From positions 1,162,501 through 1,226,500 of the forward strand of contig CM072878.1 of NCBI GenBank assembly GCA_036937835.1: DNA of 64,000 bases. The letters run 5' to 3'. The position numbers and the translations under genes were made by a program. The notes under the pieces are model-generated. The model was not told the DNA's origin. It saw only the letters and a list, made by a program, of their open reading frames with translations, and did no database searches. Position 1 is the first letter of the stretch. Every line of letters begins with the position of its first letter. The DNA comes from Pampus argenteus (lineage: Eukaryota; Chordata; Actinopteri; Scombriformes; Stromateidae). Shown here piece by piece: positions 48,010 through 62,259 of the stretch.

Positions 48010-51000
48010 TGCCCTGCTGGTGGATATCCCTTTGTTGTCATTAGTTACGGGTCAATGAGAGGCAAATCCCAGATGTAAAAAGTGTAACAACACAGAGACA
48101 CAGCTAAGCTTTTAATTCAAGTTATATTGATATATATTGATTTGTTCATATATATGTGTATGAGCATTGAGTGTAAGTATATATATATAAAAGCAAGCAA
48201 AGAGACAAACGAAGGACTCTGCAACCCTGCACAGGATAACAGGTATAGATAATGGATGGCTGGATAAAATCATGACACACATGACGTACAGTAGTAGGAC
48301 AATACTTACACTTAATGCTTATACACACACTGTACACACCAGTAATAGTTGTTGGTATAAATATGTATTGCATTTGTACAGTATACAAGAGTATTTTCTC
48401 TTGAGAGTAAACCTACAAACAAGCTTCTTCCTCTTATTTCTTTGCAAGATGTGTATTTGTGTGTGTGTGTTTGTGTGTGTGTGTGTTTGTGTGTGATTGT
48501 GTGTGTGCCCATTGCGTGAGTAGAGTAGAATAACAGATCAAACTGAATTTAGTAATTAAACATGATGAATATATGAGGGCGCACACACACATACATGCAC
48601 AAAGTCAATTTTCTACAAAGCTGCATGATTCCTGGCTTCTCTCTCTCTCTCTCTCTCGCTCTCTATCTTGCTCTCTATCTCTCTGTGTGTGTGTGTGTGT
48701 GAGACTGACTGTGGGAGCACAGCAGGGGACAGTACAGAACATAATGAAACAGTTAAGGGCTGCTGTTACTGTAACTCAGCTACTGCATTAGCCTACTTTT
48801 TAAAAAATAATCTGCAATATTTTGAAAGGTTTTTATTTTCCTGTTGTGTTGGTTTCCAACAGCAACAGAGACTCAGACTGTATATAAAGATGGACACAAC
48901 GAGGTGTGATGCAGAGCGGCATCTTATGGCCGCCGCCATCCTTTCTGCTTGGAGCCCGGATCTGCAGGAGTGCAGGGTGTGGTTAGGGTTCGGGAAAACA
49001 TGCCCGCTAACCTGGACTGAAGATAATGCTAGCCTCACTGTGCTAACAGGGCAGGTATCATAATCAGGTCATTTTTACTTTACCAAAATAATGCAACAAT
49101 AGTTGGACTAGTCCCGGAGGCAGGGAGAGCAGCAGGTGAGCTGTCAGTCACAGCTGTCAATCAACTCCCACACAACAGACATAAAAACTACTGTAAGTCC
49201 TCAAATCTAATTAACGGAGCATTTCTAACATGACCACCAGCTCACTTATGAGAGGGTCTGAATTTAAACCATAATGACTTGTTGAACCAGCAGTAACACT
49301 GGCTTCAGCTTCAAGCGGTGCTGCTCGCCGCTTGGATCTCAGCATCAACAGAGAAAAGGGCCGTTTTACGCTAGTCTGAGATGAAGGTTGACAATCATGA
49401 GAGAAACATGGTGAGAGCGGAACAATGGTCCTAGATCTCTGTGAGACATGTTCACTGCCATTTCTAATACAGTTTAAGAGGAAAAACACGTATTCTCCTT
49501 GGTTGCAAAAACAATACAGCCATGTCAAGGCGTTGGCAGAGCTGCATCCTGCCTCAACCAATTTGCACTAGAGTAAAAACACACAGCTGGAGAAACCAAT
49601 CAAATTGAAGGGTGGACAGAGCATAAAACAGCCACAAATACAGACTGACAGAAACACCTGAGGCTACATCAAGAGCAAGAGAACATGGAGCCTGGAGGCG
49701 AACAGTAAAGGAGAGCAGCGGCGCTCTCAGCTAGTCGCCTGTGACCTCATTCCTGCAGTGGCAGTAAACGGAGTAAAAACATGCCTGATTGTGTGTGTGA
49801 CTATGTGTGGAAATATTTGGATCTGTTGTGTAAAGTCAGACATCTCTGCACTGCGCAACTTATTACACAATGTGTTCATAACTGCAGTCACTCATCACAC
49901 AAGCAGTTACAGTGTGTGTTCGCAATCTGTGCAAAACCGCACACGCAAGGATGCTCCTCTAATCCGGTGAGAAGGTTGCGCTGCAAATTGTTCTTTTTTA
50001 CAGAAGATTTTGTTTTATTTTATAGATTCATGCACGCCATTTAACAATAAAGCCTCTGTGCATAGACACAAGCGTGTGTGCCCCATGGTTCTCATTCCTG
50101 CACATGACAAGCAGGCTGTGTGTAAACACGCTGTTGTCACTGCTCGCCTCTGTGTCTCAGCCAAACAGGGGAATGTAGGGGAATCCCATCATGTCACAGC
50201 TCCCCCATTGTTTTATTCCCCGTCTGCTGCAGGCATCAACCTTCCCCTCCCTCTCTCCATCGCTACCTCCCTGCTCTCTCCCTTCACTTCCTGTGCCTCC
50301 TCCCTTCCTACCTGGCTCCTGTCTCTCCAGAACTGAATCTGTAGCTTGTTCAAATGTATAAAGCAGTTATTTAAGTTATTTAATTAGGATGTGACTGTCA
50401 GAAGTTCATCTCTTTATTCTTTTTATATCGTCATCCAATATATGACACGCCATTCAAACACAGTGCAGTACAATAGTTTAGTTTTGGTTTAATACAACTT
50501 TATTTCTCATCTCCTCCAGAGAATATCTTTGATGTGAGACAGACGTGCATCTGAAAGACAAAAATTAATAATTTAAATCCAGTTGTCAAACTGCCTCTGA
50601 AACTTCAGTGTCCCTTCAGCAACATGCTGGAGATATATTTCTCTGTCAAGGCTGATATTTTCTATTGAAGTGTATTTTACATTTATTATTTATGTGTAAA
50701 TAAAATAATAATAATAATAAATCTCTTTTTGCTGTCAGTACTTGTTTGTGTTGTATCCGTTGAAAATTAAAGCTGCACTGATCAATATTTCCATTTTAAC
50801 ACTGGATCAAATAGATATGTGTGAGGTCAAAGGGTCACACATAGCACATAAAAAAATGAATAAATCACCCGACTCTGCACGTCTTCTCAGCTCCAGTGAA
50901 GGTTTAGTGTCTTTCAGCTTCTTTTGGTTTGTTTGGGTTCATTTACAGCAGCAGGCAGCTGTATTCAGGGCTAAAAGCCCAGCGTCCACTCCCTGCTGTG

Positions 51001-54000
51001 CACCAGGTGACTGATATACAAAGCTAACAACTGTCAGGTAAAGGTAGCAGGGTATTTATCAGCTGAGGGGTCACATATGTTTGTCAGGAGTCTGAATATT
51101 AGAGTTACATTCACCAGATGGACAGAAATACATTTACAAATCAATGCTACACTTACATAATACTCCATGTGGGCGGGATGTGTAAATAGCAGTTTGCTAA
51201 CACATTAGCCATGTCAGGTCTGGTTCTATAGAGGATGGTTGTCGCACACATCACATTCAAGAATAAATGCATCTTAATATCAGCAGTTATGAAATAAACA
51301 ACCAACCCCGGTCTGATACAGTCACATGGGTTTGAGTATCATCTAAATGTCACAAGTCATAATGTTTGTGACTCACTCATGACGTTTGTTTGATGTCTTA
51401 TAGCCTCTGTCTTCATTTTGTGTTTGTAATATATTTGTCATGCGCAAAGAAATCAAGACTGAAGCTTCTCTCCTATGAGCTTCTGCAGATTGCACTTCCT
51501 CTTCTTCCCTGGGCTGACGCCTACAGCAGGATATCCTGTGTCACCAGCTTGTGCGTCTGTGTGAGGTTCTAAGTGTACTCCTCGGGTATAGGCGTCAATC
51601 ATTCAGCAGTAATACCCGTTTCTGAAATCTCACAAGCCTTCGTGGGCTCCACCCTTCTCTACCAGGACACAGCATTGTTCCTCAAAAAGCATCTGTGCAG
51701 GTATGAGCATGTGTAAGCTTCCCCGCAGGAAATATGGAGAAATCTGAACATGCAGGTTGCATTTTGACGTACTGGTAATGACAGCACACTTGCTAAAAAG
51801 CTCCTTGAGGTGATTATCAAAGCTAAAGGCTCCCTGAGGACAAATAAACTCCACAGCTGATGTGTGATGGTCTCTTTCTCTACACTGCCTGACTACCTAA
51901 AAGCTTATCCATTTACTCTCAAGTCTGTGTCAGTCAGTGCAAGAAGGAGGCAGAAAAAATATATATATCATTGATTATTTATTAAGCATACTGACACATG
52001 GCTTCTCTCTTCCTTTATTCTCCCTCTGACCTACATAGTGAACCACCTGATCCTGGCTTCAAAACAAACAGACATCCAGCTCACTGCCTGTCTGGTTGTG
52101 TGTGTGTGTGTGTGTGTCATTTCGTGTCTTTGAGTCAACATACACACAAGACAGAAGAAGAAAAAGAGGCATACAAAGAGACAGAGATGAGAGGTAATGG
52201 TGCCAATGAAACCAGCCACCCCCATAAGCACATCAGAGACTATCTGCAGGAGTGTGTGTGTGTGTGTGTGTGTGTGTGTTCACAAGCTAATGTACATTCA
52301 TGTGTGTCCATGTGAGGCATTAAGCGTCTGTGAGTGGGCCCCAAAGTATTGTGGGACAGAATGGACCGTAGGTCAAAGGTTAAACTCACCTCTCTCATTT
52401 TTCTCTCTTTCCTTTCCCTCACGTGTTTTTCCTTCTTCATTTCTCTTCTTTTAATATTCTTTCATGGCTTATTAATGACATTATTCATCAACAGTAGTTA
52501 AACAACTGAGAACTGTATTGACTGACCAGCTACAATAGCTAGCACAACATTATTATTAGCATATTATTATCATTTTAAATTACATCAATATGAAACTGCT
52601 TCAATTCATAATCCTGCTGAAACAGCGCATGTGTTCGCTGATGTCGGCTGATCAATCAGTGCATTAATGTCTGGTGCTACAGTCAAATTAATAAGCTCCC
52701 CTTTATTTAGTCTCTGCTTGAAAACAAAAACACAACTAATAATCTTTTTTAACATAATTGCATATAAATTCAGGCATGGAGGGGTTAATATTTCCATCCA
52801 GTGTAAATGAAGGTTTCCTTTATGTTTGCGAACCTTCACAGAAAACAAACAGTAGTATAATTCAGAGCAAATGTTCAATTTATAACTTGAGTGTTTCTGT
52901 CGACACATTTTTAGATTGAAGATGTAGATTCATACTTATAATGAACCCTTCTCCTCATGAATTTGACCCTTTCCTGTCTGTTAAAATGACAGCTTTTAGT
53001 CATTCAGACATGCTCCACTTTATATTTACAGTAATATGTTGGTCTCATATCTGAATCAGTATTAGTGAGTCAGACCATTTACATTAATGTAAAGACCACA
53101 GCAGCACCAGATAAAACATGCAGAAAGAGGAAAATGCACGTTTTGTTTCTAACATCTCTAATGCCCAAAATTGGTTTAATAAACTATGAAACACTGTAAA
53201 AAAAAAAAAAGTGTAATTACATAGTAGCCCTGAAAGGATACAGCACAATACTACAAACCAAAGATCAAAACCTGCTTCAGGCCCAAGCTTTTGTTTAAGA
53301 AATAAAAATATAAATGTTTTCTTACAAATAACTATGATAGGTGTCTGTTTCTGAGAGAAGAACATAGTTATGGATAGTTGTTGGCACTCAACTTTTTCAC
53401 TTCTAGACGACAGTCCCTTAGCCAATCAGGATGCGGCTGCAGAAGGTGAACCGCGTTATAGCACATATTAACTGTAGAGGGCTCAGACTCAATACCGTAC
53501 ATTTAAGTAATGTAGGATGGGATGGATGAGTATGCATATCCTGATGGTAACATGTTTAACTCATCGCTGTCTCTCTATCATATATCACACAGACATGCAG
53601 CTCTATACATAAAGGTCCTGTCTTGTCTGAGACACTTCTGTCTGAATGATAAAAAGCATCACTTTAACAGACACATAAAGCCAGTAATGTGACGTTTTCC
53701 ATGTCTGAAAAGTGCATATGTAAAAGTAACCAGGGTGCTGCCAGCAGAGTAACGTAAAGGGATGCATGTCTGAAAGGGGCTTTAAGTGTGTGTGCCCTAC
53801 TTGAGCTGCAGATTGGGAGACGAGGAAAATGACTAAATGAACAATTAAAATGATCCAAGTCGTCCCTTTCCTTTATTACTGAGCTCCCTCTCCTTCACTG
53901 TTGCTTTTTCTCACACACCTTTGCCCTCCGCTTTCCTTCTTCTTTTGCCCTCCATCCCTCCATCTCCCTCTGTCATCTCTTCATACCTCTCCTTAATGAG

Positions 54001-57000
54001 TCTTTGTGAGGGACAGTAGCCTTTTAGCAGGGAGAGGAGTTAATGGCTTTGCTGATGGCTGACGCTAATGTCTTTGGGCTAATGGCCTTGGCCACCGCTG
54101 ATGATAACCATGAACTAATAGCATGAATGACAGATAGCCTACCGCTTTCAGACTCACGCTCTGTATCAAGAATAGATAGATAGTCTCAGGGGAACAACTA
54201 GGAAGTCCGGTCCCCCTGAATATAGCAATCATACCCAGGGGAGTCATCTTTATTGTGGTTAGATATAAAGATGAAGGTGATGTCAGAAGGGAAAATGCAC
54301 AGCCGAGTGCTCGATAAAAATCAGCCTTACACTCTTTGTACCACAAGCGTTTGCACAGCACCCAGCCAGCCATAGCATAAAGACACTTTCACTGTAATCA
54401 AAGTGTATTGTTAAAACTGTTGCAAAGCTGCCTACTTAAAGGATAAGGCTGCTGATTTTCTACATTTGATTTTATATTTTATATTTTGATTTTCTATATA
54501 AGTCTCATGTGCAGAGGCAAGCCAACAATGAACTCATCCTATTAAACAAGTATTATCGTATTGTTCTGTACCGTAGAGCTCTGTAAGGATTATTAGAACA
54601 ACAAAAACAAATATGGATATGATAATTTATTCTTAGAAGAGCATTTATGTGCAGGAACTGTTTCTGTTTGTGCGACAGAACACAATCTCTTGACTTTACA
54701 TCGAAGGTGTTTGAAATTTACGATGTAGCACACATAGATATGAATCACACGTTTGATGTTTAAAGGATTAAAACTGATGCAGCAGAACCGGTGATAGTCT
54801 TTTTTTATTCCACACATTCTTCTTCCTTGTCAGAATCTGGCATCTGTATCATCCACAACGCCACCAAACTGCTGACGGTTCAGTCACACACTCAGGTGTG
54901 TAAAGCTAGTAGTGGCTAACGTAGCCTGGAGCAGGGATGAGGAGCAGGATAACACCTGAGTCTGAGGCCACAACGCTGTGCAGTAGACTACCAACACCTG
55001 TAAACACGTTGCAGTGTTAAAGGGAAACTCCACCAGTTTTACACATTAAAGTCTATGTAAGATCCTCTACTATAAACTTAACAGACAGCTCCAGTCGGAT
55101 CTTATTTTGAAACCATTTCTATACTTTGATCATATTGTGTCCATCAAGTTAACTGCTGAGAAATGGGAACACAACAATATCTGTGAGAAACAGTTTCCAG
55201 ACAGATTTGCTATTTCAACTTTGACCTACTGTACTTGCTAGAACTGCACTCACTCAGTTCCTCCTGTTCAGTAGAGGATTATTGCTGACATGACATGAAG
55301 TGGTTTATATCATCTGACAAAACTATTTCCTGTCTACAACCTGTCTGATAATCACTTTTTCATATATGGGCACATGATGACTTGATATAATGGTGTTTGC
55401 TTTGCTGTATAGTTACAACATTTTTTAAGAAAATGAACACAAAAACAACTTTCTTGCCCAATCAGACTTAGCAAAAAAAAAAAGAAAGAGGCATTATATT
55501 TCATATTCACACATAGCTGTGACCCAAGACAGGCACGAGTGCTTGATAGATAGTGTGAAAGTGTCCGACCCTGTAAAAATGAGCCCAATCAGGATCAGGA
55601 TCACAGTCTGCTATGCTTGGTGTGAAATATCATGTTTAGAGCAGCGTGGAAGCAAACTTCTAAAAATACTTCTATATTTTTTATATATGACAGCCTACAG
55701 GACATCCCAGTGAAGGAGATTTACCTTCTACATGAAGCACCTGCATCATTATAGCTCATTGTTCCCAAGTCGTGTGAAAGGTAAGATCTGACTCTATCTT
55801 TACTTGGATGAGGCTGTAGTTTTAAGAAGGTCATCTGTCTTCAAAGTTACATTGAGACAATACTGTTTGAACTTTTGTTGTGACCTCTAGCAGAGGCGAC
55901 TCTTCCAGCTACATCTGCAGCTGGAAGGTCATCCAGTGGCAGGATGAAGAAGAGTCGGGGCCGGGCGGAGACTTAAGCATCCCGCAGAGGCAGAGCCACT
56001 TGATAGAGACACACCGTTACAGTGACATACAGTCATTAGCCAGCTCAGCTCTTTGCTGCCAGCCCAATATGTGCTGTAGCAGTTAGCATTCAGCTTGCGT
56101 TAATGGGGTAATTCCCATTCAGCTGGGATAGCAGCGTTATGAGCGATGTGTCACATCTATAGTCAGCTAGTGTAGCAGCCATGCAATAATTTCTCCACTC
56201 ACTCCTGCATTAAATGACACTCAATCTTTGCCAAGAACGCACCCCCACTCCTCCATTTTCCTCTCGGCCCTAAATCACCCCTCACTGTGTCTTATTACAC
56301 ACCTCAACCGCTCTCTGAATCACTTCCACAATCACTCCACACTCCTCGTCTCCTCTACTTCACCGCTTTGCACTTTTTTCTGGTGTATTATAAACTATTT
56401 TATAATTTTGTGTCTTCGTGGCAGCTTGAAACAGGCCTGTGTGTGAAGATGATGACAGATTTGAAAACTGTTTGGTTTGAGGATGTGAGAGCTCTGTCTT
56501 TTACACACACTCTTCTAATTTGAGACGCATCATGTCCCCTATCATTTCATTATTTTGCCATACATTTACTTTATTAATCTTTGTGGGGGGTGTAGTATAT
56601 GCTATTGACTTTATTAAACATGTGACCCCCCATTCATTGTATTAAACCTTAATATGAAGTGAAAGCACTGAAAACATGACATGACAACTCTGACAAGCTT
56701 ATTCCTAACCTTGAAAACATGGTGGTTAAAATTCAAGCATTTTCCAGACTTTCAAGACTTTGTATTAAACCCTGTTTAATGTCACAGTGATCTATTAGAG
56801 ATCAGAGGCCGCCTGTTATAGTATCATTATGTAAAATCAAGACATTGTTTATATTCATAACCTGGCAGGTTGTGACCTGTTTTTCTGCCTACCTCACCCT
56901 CCACCTGTCACTCTGTCACCACGGTAGCATCCTCATCCACTCTCACTTTTTAGCGGTCCAGATCATATCAGTCTTATATATAGACATTGAAACATCATAT

Positions 57001-57486
57001 TAGCTTCAGAAAACATATTTACATATAACGAGTAGATGTTGTCTCCCATCACTGTAAGCACATTATGAAGGGATCAGAGGAGGAATGACTGTCTGTGGTC
57101 ACATGGACTGTTGTTTAAAGACAGACTTGAAAATGTGTGAACTTGTCCTTTTTCTAATGACATAAACCACTTGCTGGCCTGTAACTATGTAATTGATAGT
57201 AACTGGCATGTTAAGCACATTGTTCTGTTTGTCTGTCAGCAACCTGAGGCGAGTGTATGTAAATTAAACATTTGCTCTGCACCATCTGCTGGTTTGGCCA
57301 GCTTTGTCTACCTCTTCAGCATTCCTCATTCGTCAGTATGTCTCCTGCCGTCTGTGTGCTTGTATGCTGTCCTGTCTGTCTGTATGCCTGCGTGTCTCTC
57401 TGCTCTTCTGTCTGTCTGTTGAGCCAAACTCACCCTGATCAGCTGCTGTAGACAGAAAGCCCATTTATACACTGTCTCTCTCTCTC

Positions 57487-57488
<2 letters not shown>

Positions 57489-57524
<36 letters not shown>

Positions 57525-57613
57525 AAACGGTCCTTCTGCGTCCATTTTGGGAGGCGAGGTGCGTCAGAGCGTGAAGGCTAGCTGTCGGTCCGAATTACAT
57601 TTGGTTGTTGGGC

Positions 57614-57646
<33 letters not shown>

Positions 57647-57819
57647 ATGCATATGTGTGTGTGAGGGTGTGTGTGTCTGTGTGTGTGTGTGCATGCATAT
57701 ATATATATATATGTGTGTGTGTGTAGTTAGTCCAAGAACACAACCCCAATGCCGTTAAACAAAATGAAGGAATCTCTGTCTCTTTTCTTGTCACCACTGC
57801 CTCTTAATCACCTCCAGAA

Positions 57820-57872
<53 letters not shown>
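57489..57872. repeat. Cluster of TG, TATG and CA microsatellites
   Basis: (TG)n at 57489-57522, TG/CATATA mix at 57617-57722, and (CA)n at 57824-57871. A further TG and poly-G-like GGGGTGGGG stretch lies near 58005-58062. Confidence 0.93.
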
Positions 57873-57873
<1 letters not shown>

Positions 57874-58003
57874 ATCTCTGTCTCATTGGTTCTCTGAGTT
57901 TAACACCAGACACAGTTTGCTGCCATCCTTACACCTCAAATTTCTTCCTGTTTTTAAACTTCCGCTGCTCATACATGACTCCTAATAACCTTTCTGGGCA
58001 GGC

Positions 58004-58034
<31 letters not shown>

Positions 58035-59118
58035 CGAGGGGTGGGGGGTGGGGGGGTGGGGTTGCATGAGTTAAGAGATCAAGCATGAAAAGCATGAAAG
58101 GACAGATAAAAATCAACTTGATTCATTTGAATGCAGCACCAGAACATTTTTACATTGAATCCTCAAACACGTGTGTGTGTGTGTGTGCGTGTGTGTGTTT
58201 GTGTGTCTGTGTGTGTTTTAGAGCTTCGGCAGATTCGGTCAGTGAGCATTACACTTCTTCACACGCCACTAGTGCACTTACAGTTGAGGCATGTTGCTGA
58301 TGCTCTCCAGGACGAGCTTCTAAACAACTGATGATGTTTTTGATAACAGTACAAATATACGTAGATCTGACACATTTCTTAAGAAATGACTGGAATCAAA
58401 CACATAAACAGCCAGAGGTCATGTGTAATTTCTGTAGAAACAGAGAAGCTGAAGGTGCAACAATTGACAGTGAAAGATGGAGGTTGAAGTTGGGTTCAGA
58501 AGACAGGAGGGAGAATCGAGACTACCGCAGGCTTCAGGCTGAGCGTTGCCACAGGGCTGCGGTGGCAGTCACTTCCTCATCCTTCGCACGCTATGAGGCT
58601 CACTGAGCTGTCATAGTGCCATTTGTGCACTATCTCTTCATAAATGCTTCAAACCCCGGACTGTTTAGAGACATAGTAGGTCTAGAGATGCAAGAAAAAA
58701 AAAAAAGCACAACTGATTAGTGAGAGAAATTACTTCAGTTTTAGGAAAAAGTCCAGCTTGATTGGAATAAGCAGATAACTGTCTGACAGACAGAAAACCC
58801 AAGAGACAGTTTGAATATTCTACACAGAGAACTTCATGTCTATCAGTCTCATGCTTCAAGTAAACCAACATCCTGTTTATTGGAGGACTGGAGGCAGAGT
58901 AAAGGGGACTTTGTACTGTACTGTGATGCCCTCTGGAGGCTCCTACTGGCTACTGCAACCATTCTGCAGATGGAAAAGGATTTATATTATATTATATTTA
59001 CAAATATATAAAATATATATAAATTATAGGCAACAGTCCACTACACACTCAGACGTTTCAGGCTCTGCCTTCCTCAGAGAATGTGTTAAATAATCATGAC
59101 TTCCAACATGAGAGGAAA

Positions 59119-59122
59119 TAGT

Positions 59123-59158
<36 letters not shown>
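59119..59158 (+). repeat. (AAC)n microsatellite
   Basis: About 13 AAC units, 180 bp upstream of the intact LINE. Confidence 0.94.
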
Positions 59159-59159
<1 letters not shown>

Positions 59160-59313
59160 CATTGATTAAAACATATCAAACAATAATGGGGATAATAACA
59201 AAAAGGCAGAAGCAGCTGTGTGGATGTGGGGTCCATCATGCTGTAGTATGCATCAAGCCTGACAGCAGGTTTTATTCTGAACGGAGGATGAATTCACGCG
59301 GTGTAACATTTGA

Positions 59314-61578
59314 ATGAGAGGACATAAAACACTTCAGCTGTTCCAAGAAATGACTGATGTGCATAAAAGTAGAAACTCCTACAGCAGATGTTTATCTGAC
59401 AGTGCTGTAGCCAAATTTAAGGAAACAATTACTATAGTATTAAATTCAATGCCATGTCTTAATGTTACAGAGGACTCAGCAGCTTCCTGTAGCCCCTCAC
59501 ACATAGATCAGTTTGTTAATAATACTACAGACTCATTACAGACAACTCTTGACTCTATTGCACCTCTGAAAAAGAAGACAATAAAACAGAGGAGGTTAGC
59601 ACCATGGTATAGCCAGCACACTCACAAATTAAAGCAAGAGGCACGTAAATCTGAACGTAAATGGCGTGCCTCTAAACTGGAAGAATCTCGTCTAGCCTGG
59701 CAAGATAATCTTGCAATTTACAGGAAGGCTCTGCGTAATGCCAGAACAGCCTATTATTCCTCATTAATTGAGGAAAATAAGAACAACCCCAGGTTTCTCT
59801 TCAGCACTGTAGCCAGGCTAACAGAGAACCACAGCTCTATTGAGTCATCTATTCCTTTAAGCCTAACTAGTAATGACTTTATGAGCTTCTTTAATGATAA
59901 AATTATAAATATTAGAGACAAAATTCATCACCTTTTGCCCTCAACAGGCACTCATCTGATTTCAGATACAGCAAGGTTGGAAATAGCTATAAAACCTGAC
60001 ATATATTTAGACTGCTTTTCTCCCGTCGACATTAAACAAATAACTACAATAATTTCTTCATCTAAGTCGTCAACCTGTCTCTTAGACCCCATCCCAACCA
60101 GGCTGCTTAAAGATGTATTACCTTTAGTTAGCCCGTCCTTATTGAATATGATTAATCTGTCTTTATTATCAGGATATGTACCACAGTCCTTTAAAATAGC
60201 TGTAATTAAGCCTCTTCTTAAAAAGCCAACTCTAGATCAAGAGGTTTTAGGCAACTACAGACCGATATCAAACCTTTCATTCATCGCGAAGGTACTTGAG
60301 AAAGCCGTAGCCAATCAGCTATGTGATTTTCTCCAGACAAACAGTTTATTCGAGGAGTTTCAGTCAGGATTTAGAGTAAATCATAGCACAGAGACCGCAC
60401 TAGTTAAAGTTACAAACGACCTCCTAATGGCATCAGACAAAGGACTCATCTCTGTACTTGTCCTATTAGATCTTAGTGCCGCATTTGACACCATTGACCA
60501 TCAGATTCTCTTACAGAGACTAGAATATCAAATTGGCATTAAAGGAACCGCCCTAGGCTGGTTTAAGTCATATTTCCTAGACCGTTCTCAGTTTGTTCAT
60601 GTTAATGATGAATCCTCCATGCAAACCAAAGTTTCTCATGGAGTCCCACAAGGTTCTGTATTAGGGCCACTTCTTTTCAGTTTATATATGCTTCCTTTAG
60701 GGAACATTATTAGAAAACATTCAATTAACTTTCACTGTTATGCCGACGACACCCAATTATATTTATCGATCAAGCCTGATGAAACCAATCACTTGACTAG
60801 ACTTCAAGCATGCATTAAGGACATAAAAAATTGGATGACCCACAATTTTCTGATGCTAAATTCAGATAAAACTGAAGTTCTCGTAATAGGACCCAAACAC
60901 CTTAGAAACTATCATTCCAGAGATTTAGCCTTAGATGGGATCACCCTGGCCTCCAGCTCCACCGTAAAAAATCTTGGAGTTGTTTTTGATCAAGACTTGT
61001 CCTTTAATAACTATATAAAACAACTTTCGAGGACTGCATTCTTCCACTTGCGTAACATTGCCAAAATCAGACGCATCATTTCTCAAGCGGATGCAGAAAA
61101 ACTAGTCCATGCATTTGTTACTTCTAGGCTGGACTATTGTAACTCTTTGTTATCAAGCTGCTCTAATAAGTCTCTTAAGAGTTTGCAGCTGATTCAGAAC
61201 GCTGCTGCATGTGTTCTGACAGGAACCAAGATCAGAGATCACATCTCTCCCATTTTGGCTTCCTTGCACTGGCTACCCGTTAAATCTAGAATAGAATTTA
61301 AAATTCTTCTACTAACTTACAAAGCTCTTCATGGTCAGGCACCATCATATTTAAAAGAGCTCATAGTACCTTACCACCCCACTAGAACATTGCGCTCCCA
61401 GGATGGTGGGTTCCTGGTGGTTCCTATAGTGTCTAAAAGTAGATTGGGAGCCAGAGCTTTCAGCTATCAAGCTCCTCTTCTGTGGAATAAACTACCACTC
61501 TGTGTTCGGGAGGCAGACACGATCAACACCTTTAAGAGTAGACTTAAGACTTTCCTGTTTGATAAAGCTTATAATTAG
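59314..61578 (+). CDS. LINE reverse transcriptase, CR1/L2-type ORF2 (endonuclease part missing)
   Basis: A 754-codon uninterrupted frame encoding the reverse transcriptase of a non-LTR retrotransposon. Motifs: KPLLKKPTLD and NYRPISNLSF (about residues 300-325), AAFDTIDHQ (about 390), HGVPQGSVLGP (about 441), YADDTQLY (about 476), NLGVVFDQ, and ALHWLPVKSR (about 650). The C-terminal half resembles the L2/Rex1-like family common in fish. The frame begins in the linker after where an endonuclease domain would be, so this copy is 5'-truncated and the Met at the start is probably not the native one. A 3' UTR and TTTGA-type tail follow to about 62255. Lack of stops and near-identity to the 16-kb copy suggest young insertions. 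Confidence 0.9.
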   Translation: MRGHKTLQLFQEMTDVHKSRNSYSRCLSDSAVAKFKETITIVLNSMPCLNVTEDSAASCSPSHIDQFVNNTTDSLQTTLDSIAPLKKKTIKQRRLAPWYSQHTHKLKQEARKSERKWRASKLEESRLAWQDNLAIYRKALRNARTAYYSSLIEENKNNPRFLFSTVARLTENHSSIESSIPLSLTSNDFMSFFNDKIINIRDKIHHLLPSTGTHLISDTARLEIAIKPDIYLDCFSPVDIKQITTIISSSKSSTCLLDPIPTRLLKDVLPLVSPSLLNMINLSLLSGYVPQSFKIAVIKPLLKKPTLDQEVLGNYRPISNLSFIAKVLEKAVANQLCDFLQTNSLFEEFQSGFRVNHSTETALVKVTNDLLMASDKGLISVLVLLDLSAAFDTIDHQILLQRLEYQIGIKGTALGWFKSYFLDRSQFVHVNDESSMQTKVSHGVPQGSVLGPLLFSLYMLPLGNIIRKHSINFHCYADDTQLYLSIKPDETNHLTRLQACIKDIKNWMTHNFLMLNSDKTEVLVIGPKHLRNYHSRDLALDGITLASSSTVKNLGVVFDQDLSFNNYIKQLSRTAFFHLRNIAKIRRIISQADAEKLVHAFVTSRLDYCNSLLSSCSNKSLKSLQLIQNAAACVLTGTKIRDHISPILASLHWLPVKSRIEFKILLLTYKALHGQAPSYLKELIVPYHPTRTLRSQDGGFLVVPIVSKSRLGARAFSYQAPLLWNKLPLCVREADTINTFKSRLKTFLFDKAYN

Positions 61579-62258
61579 GGCTGGCTCAGGTCATTCCTTA
61601 GTTATGCTGCCATAGAACTAGACTGCTGGGGGACTCACACACTCTCTTCTTCTCTCTCTCTCATTCTCTCTCTCTCCTTATCTATCCATCTATCTGTCTA
61701 TCATGTTACTAATTAAACTTCTTCCCCAGAGTTTCTGTGCTCTCTCGTCCAGCAGGTTCTTGTGGACTGTGTCTGCTGCTGTGGTCCTGCGTGGCGTCTA
61801 CTGCATGTGTTGTCGCCGTCGTTGTTGCCATATCCCCATTACAGATTATAGTTAATTAATGATTTGCTGCTGTACATCTGTATCTTTACCACTAGTTTCA
61901 CTGTTGCTGTAATGGTTCATCATTCGTTGTTGTCATTTTGTCATTGTCATTATTTGTCACTGTTATTCATTGTGAGTGTACAATATGTGTTTGTTGATTT
62001 GTTCTGTACATGTGACATCATTGCACGTCTGTCCGTCCTGGGAGAGGGATCCCTCCTCTGTGGCTCTTCCTGAGGTTTCTTCCACCTTTTTCCCTGTTAA
62101 AAGGTTTTTTGGTGGGCAAGTTTTTCCTCACTAATCGAGGGTCTAAGGACAGAGGGTGTCACTCCCTGTACAGATTGTAAAGCCCTCTGAGACAAATGTA
62201 TTTTGTGATTTTGGGCTATATAAATAAAATTTGATTTGATCTGATTTGATTTGATAAA
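59340..62258 (+). mobile_element. L2/CR1-type LINE insertion, 5'-truncated but with full 3' end
   Basis: It covers the RT frame, a 3' UTR (about 61579-62220) and a terminal repeat of ATTTG/ATCTG units. The 5' edge is approximate. The 3' UTR segment (shared blocks such as ACTAATCGAGGGTCTAAGG) recurs at 15.4, 21.3 and 28.5 kb, and as a short piece at 10.77 kb. Confidence 0.85.
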
Positions 62259-62259
62259 T

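Larger units (their letters stand above)
41600..59110. other. Long region upstream of rara P2 without recognised exons
   Basis: 17.5 kb of unique-looking DNA mixed with microsatellites (also 42247-42278, 48457-48508, 52098-52118, 52252-52279). It may be the intron between rara isoform-1 and isoform-2 first exons. I searched for the isoform-1 N-terminus on the minus strand and did not see it. Confidence 0.5.

Noticed and set aside
48860..49063. Frame starting in TGTATATAAAGATGGAC, resembling a TATA box and start
   Set aside because: This phrase is, as far as I recall, common in dispersed fish repeats; no downstream exon or protein similarity.
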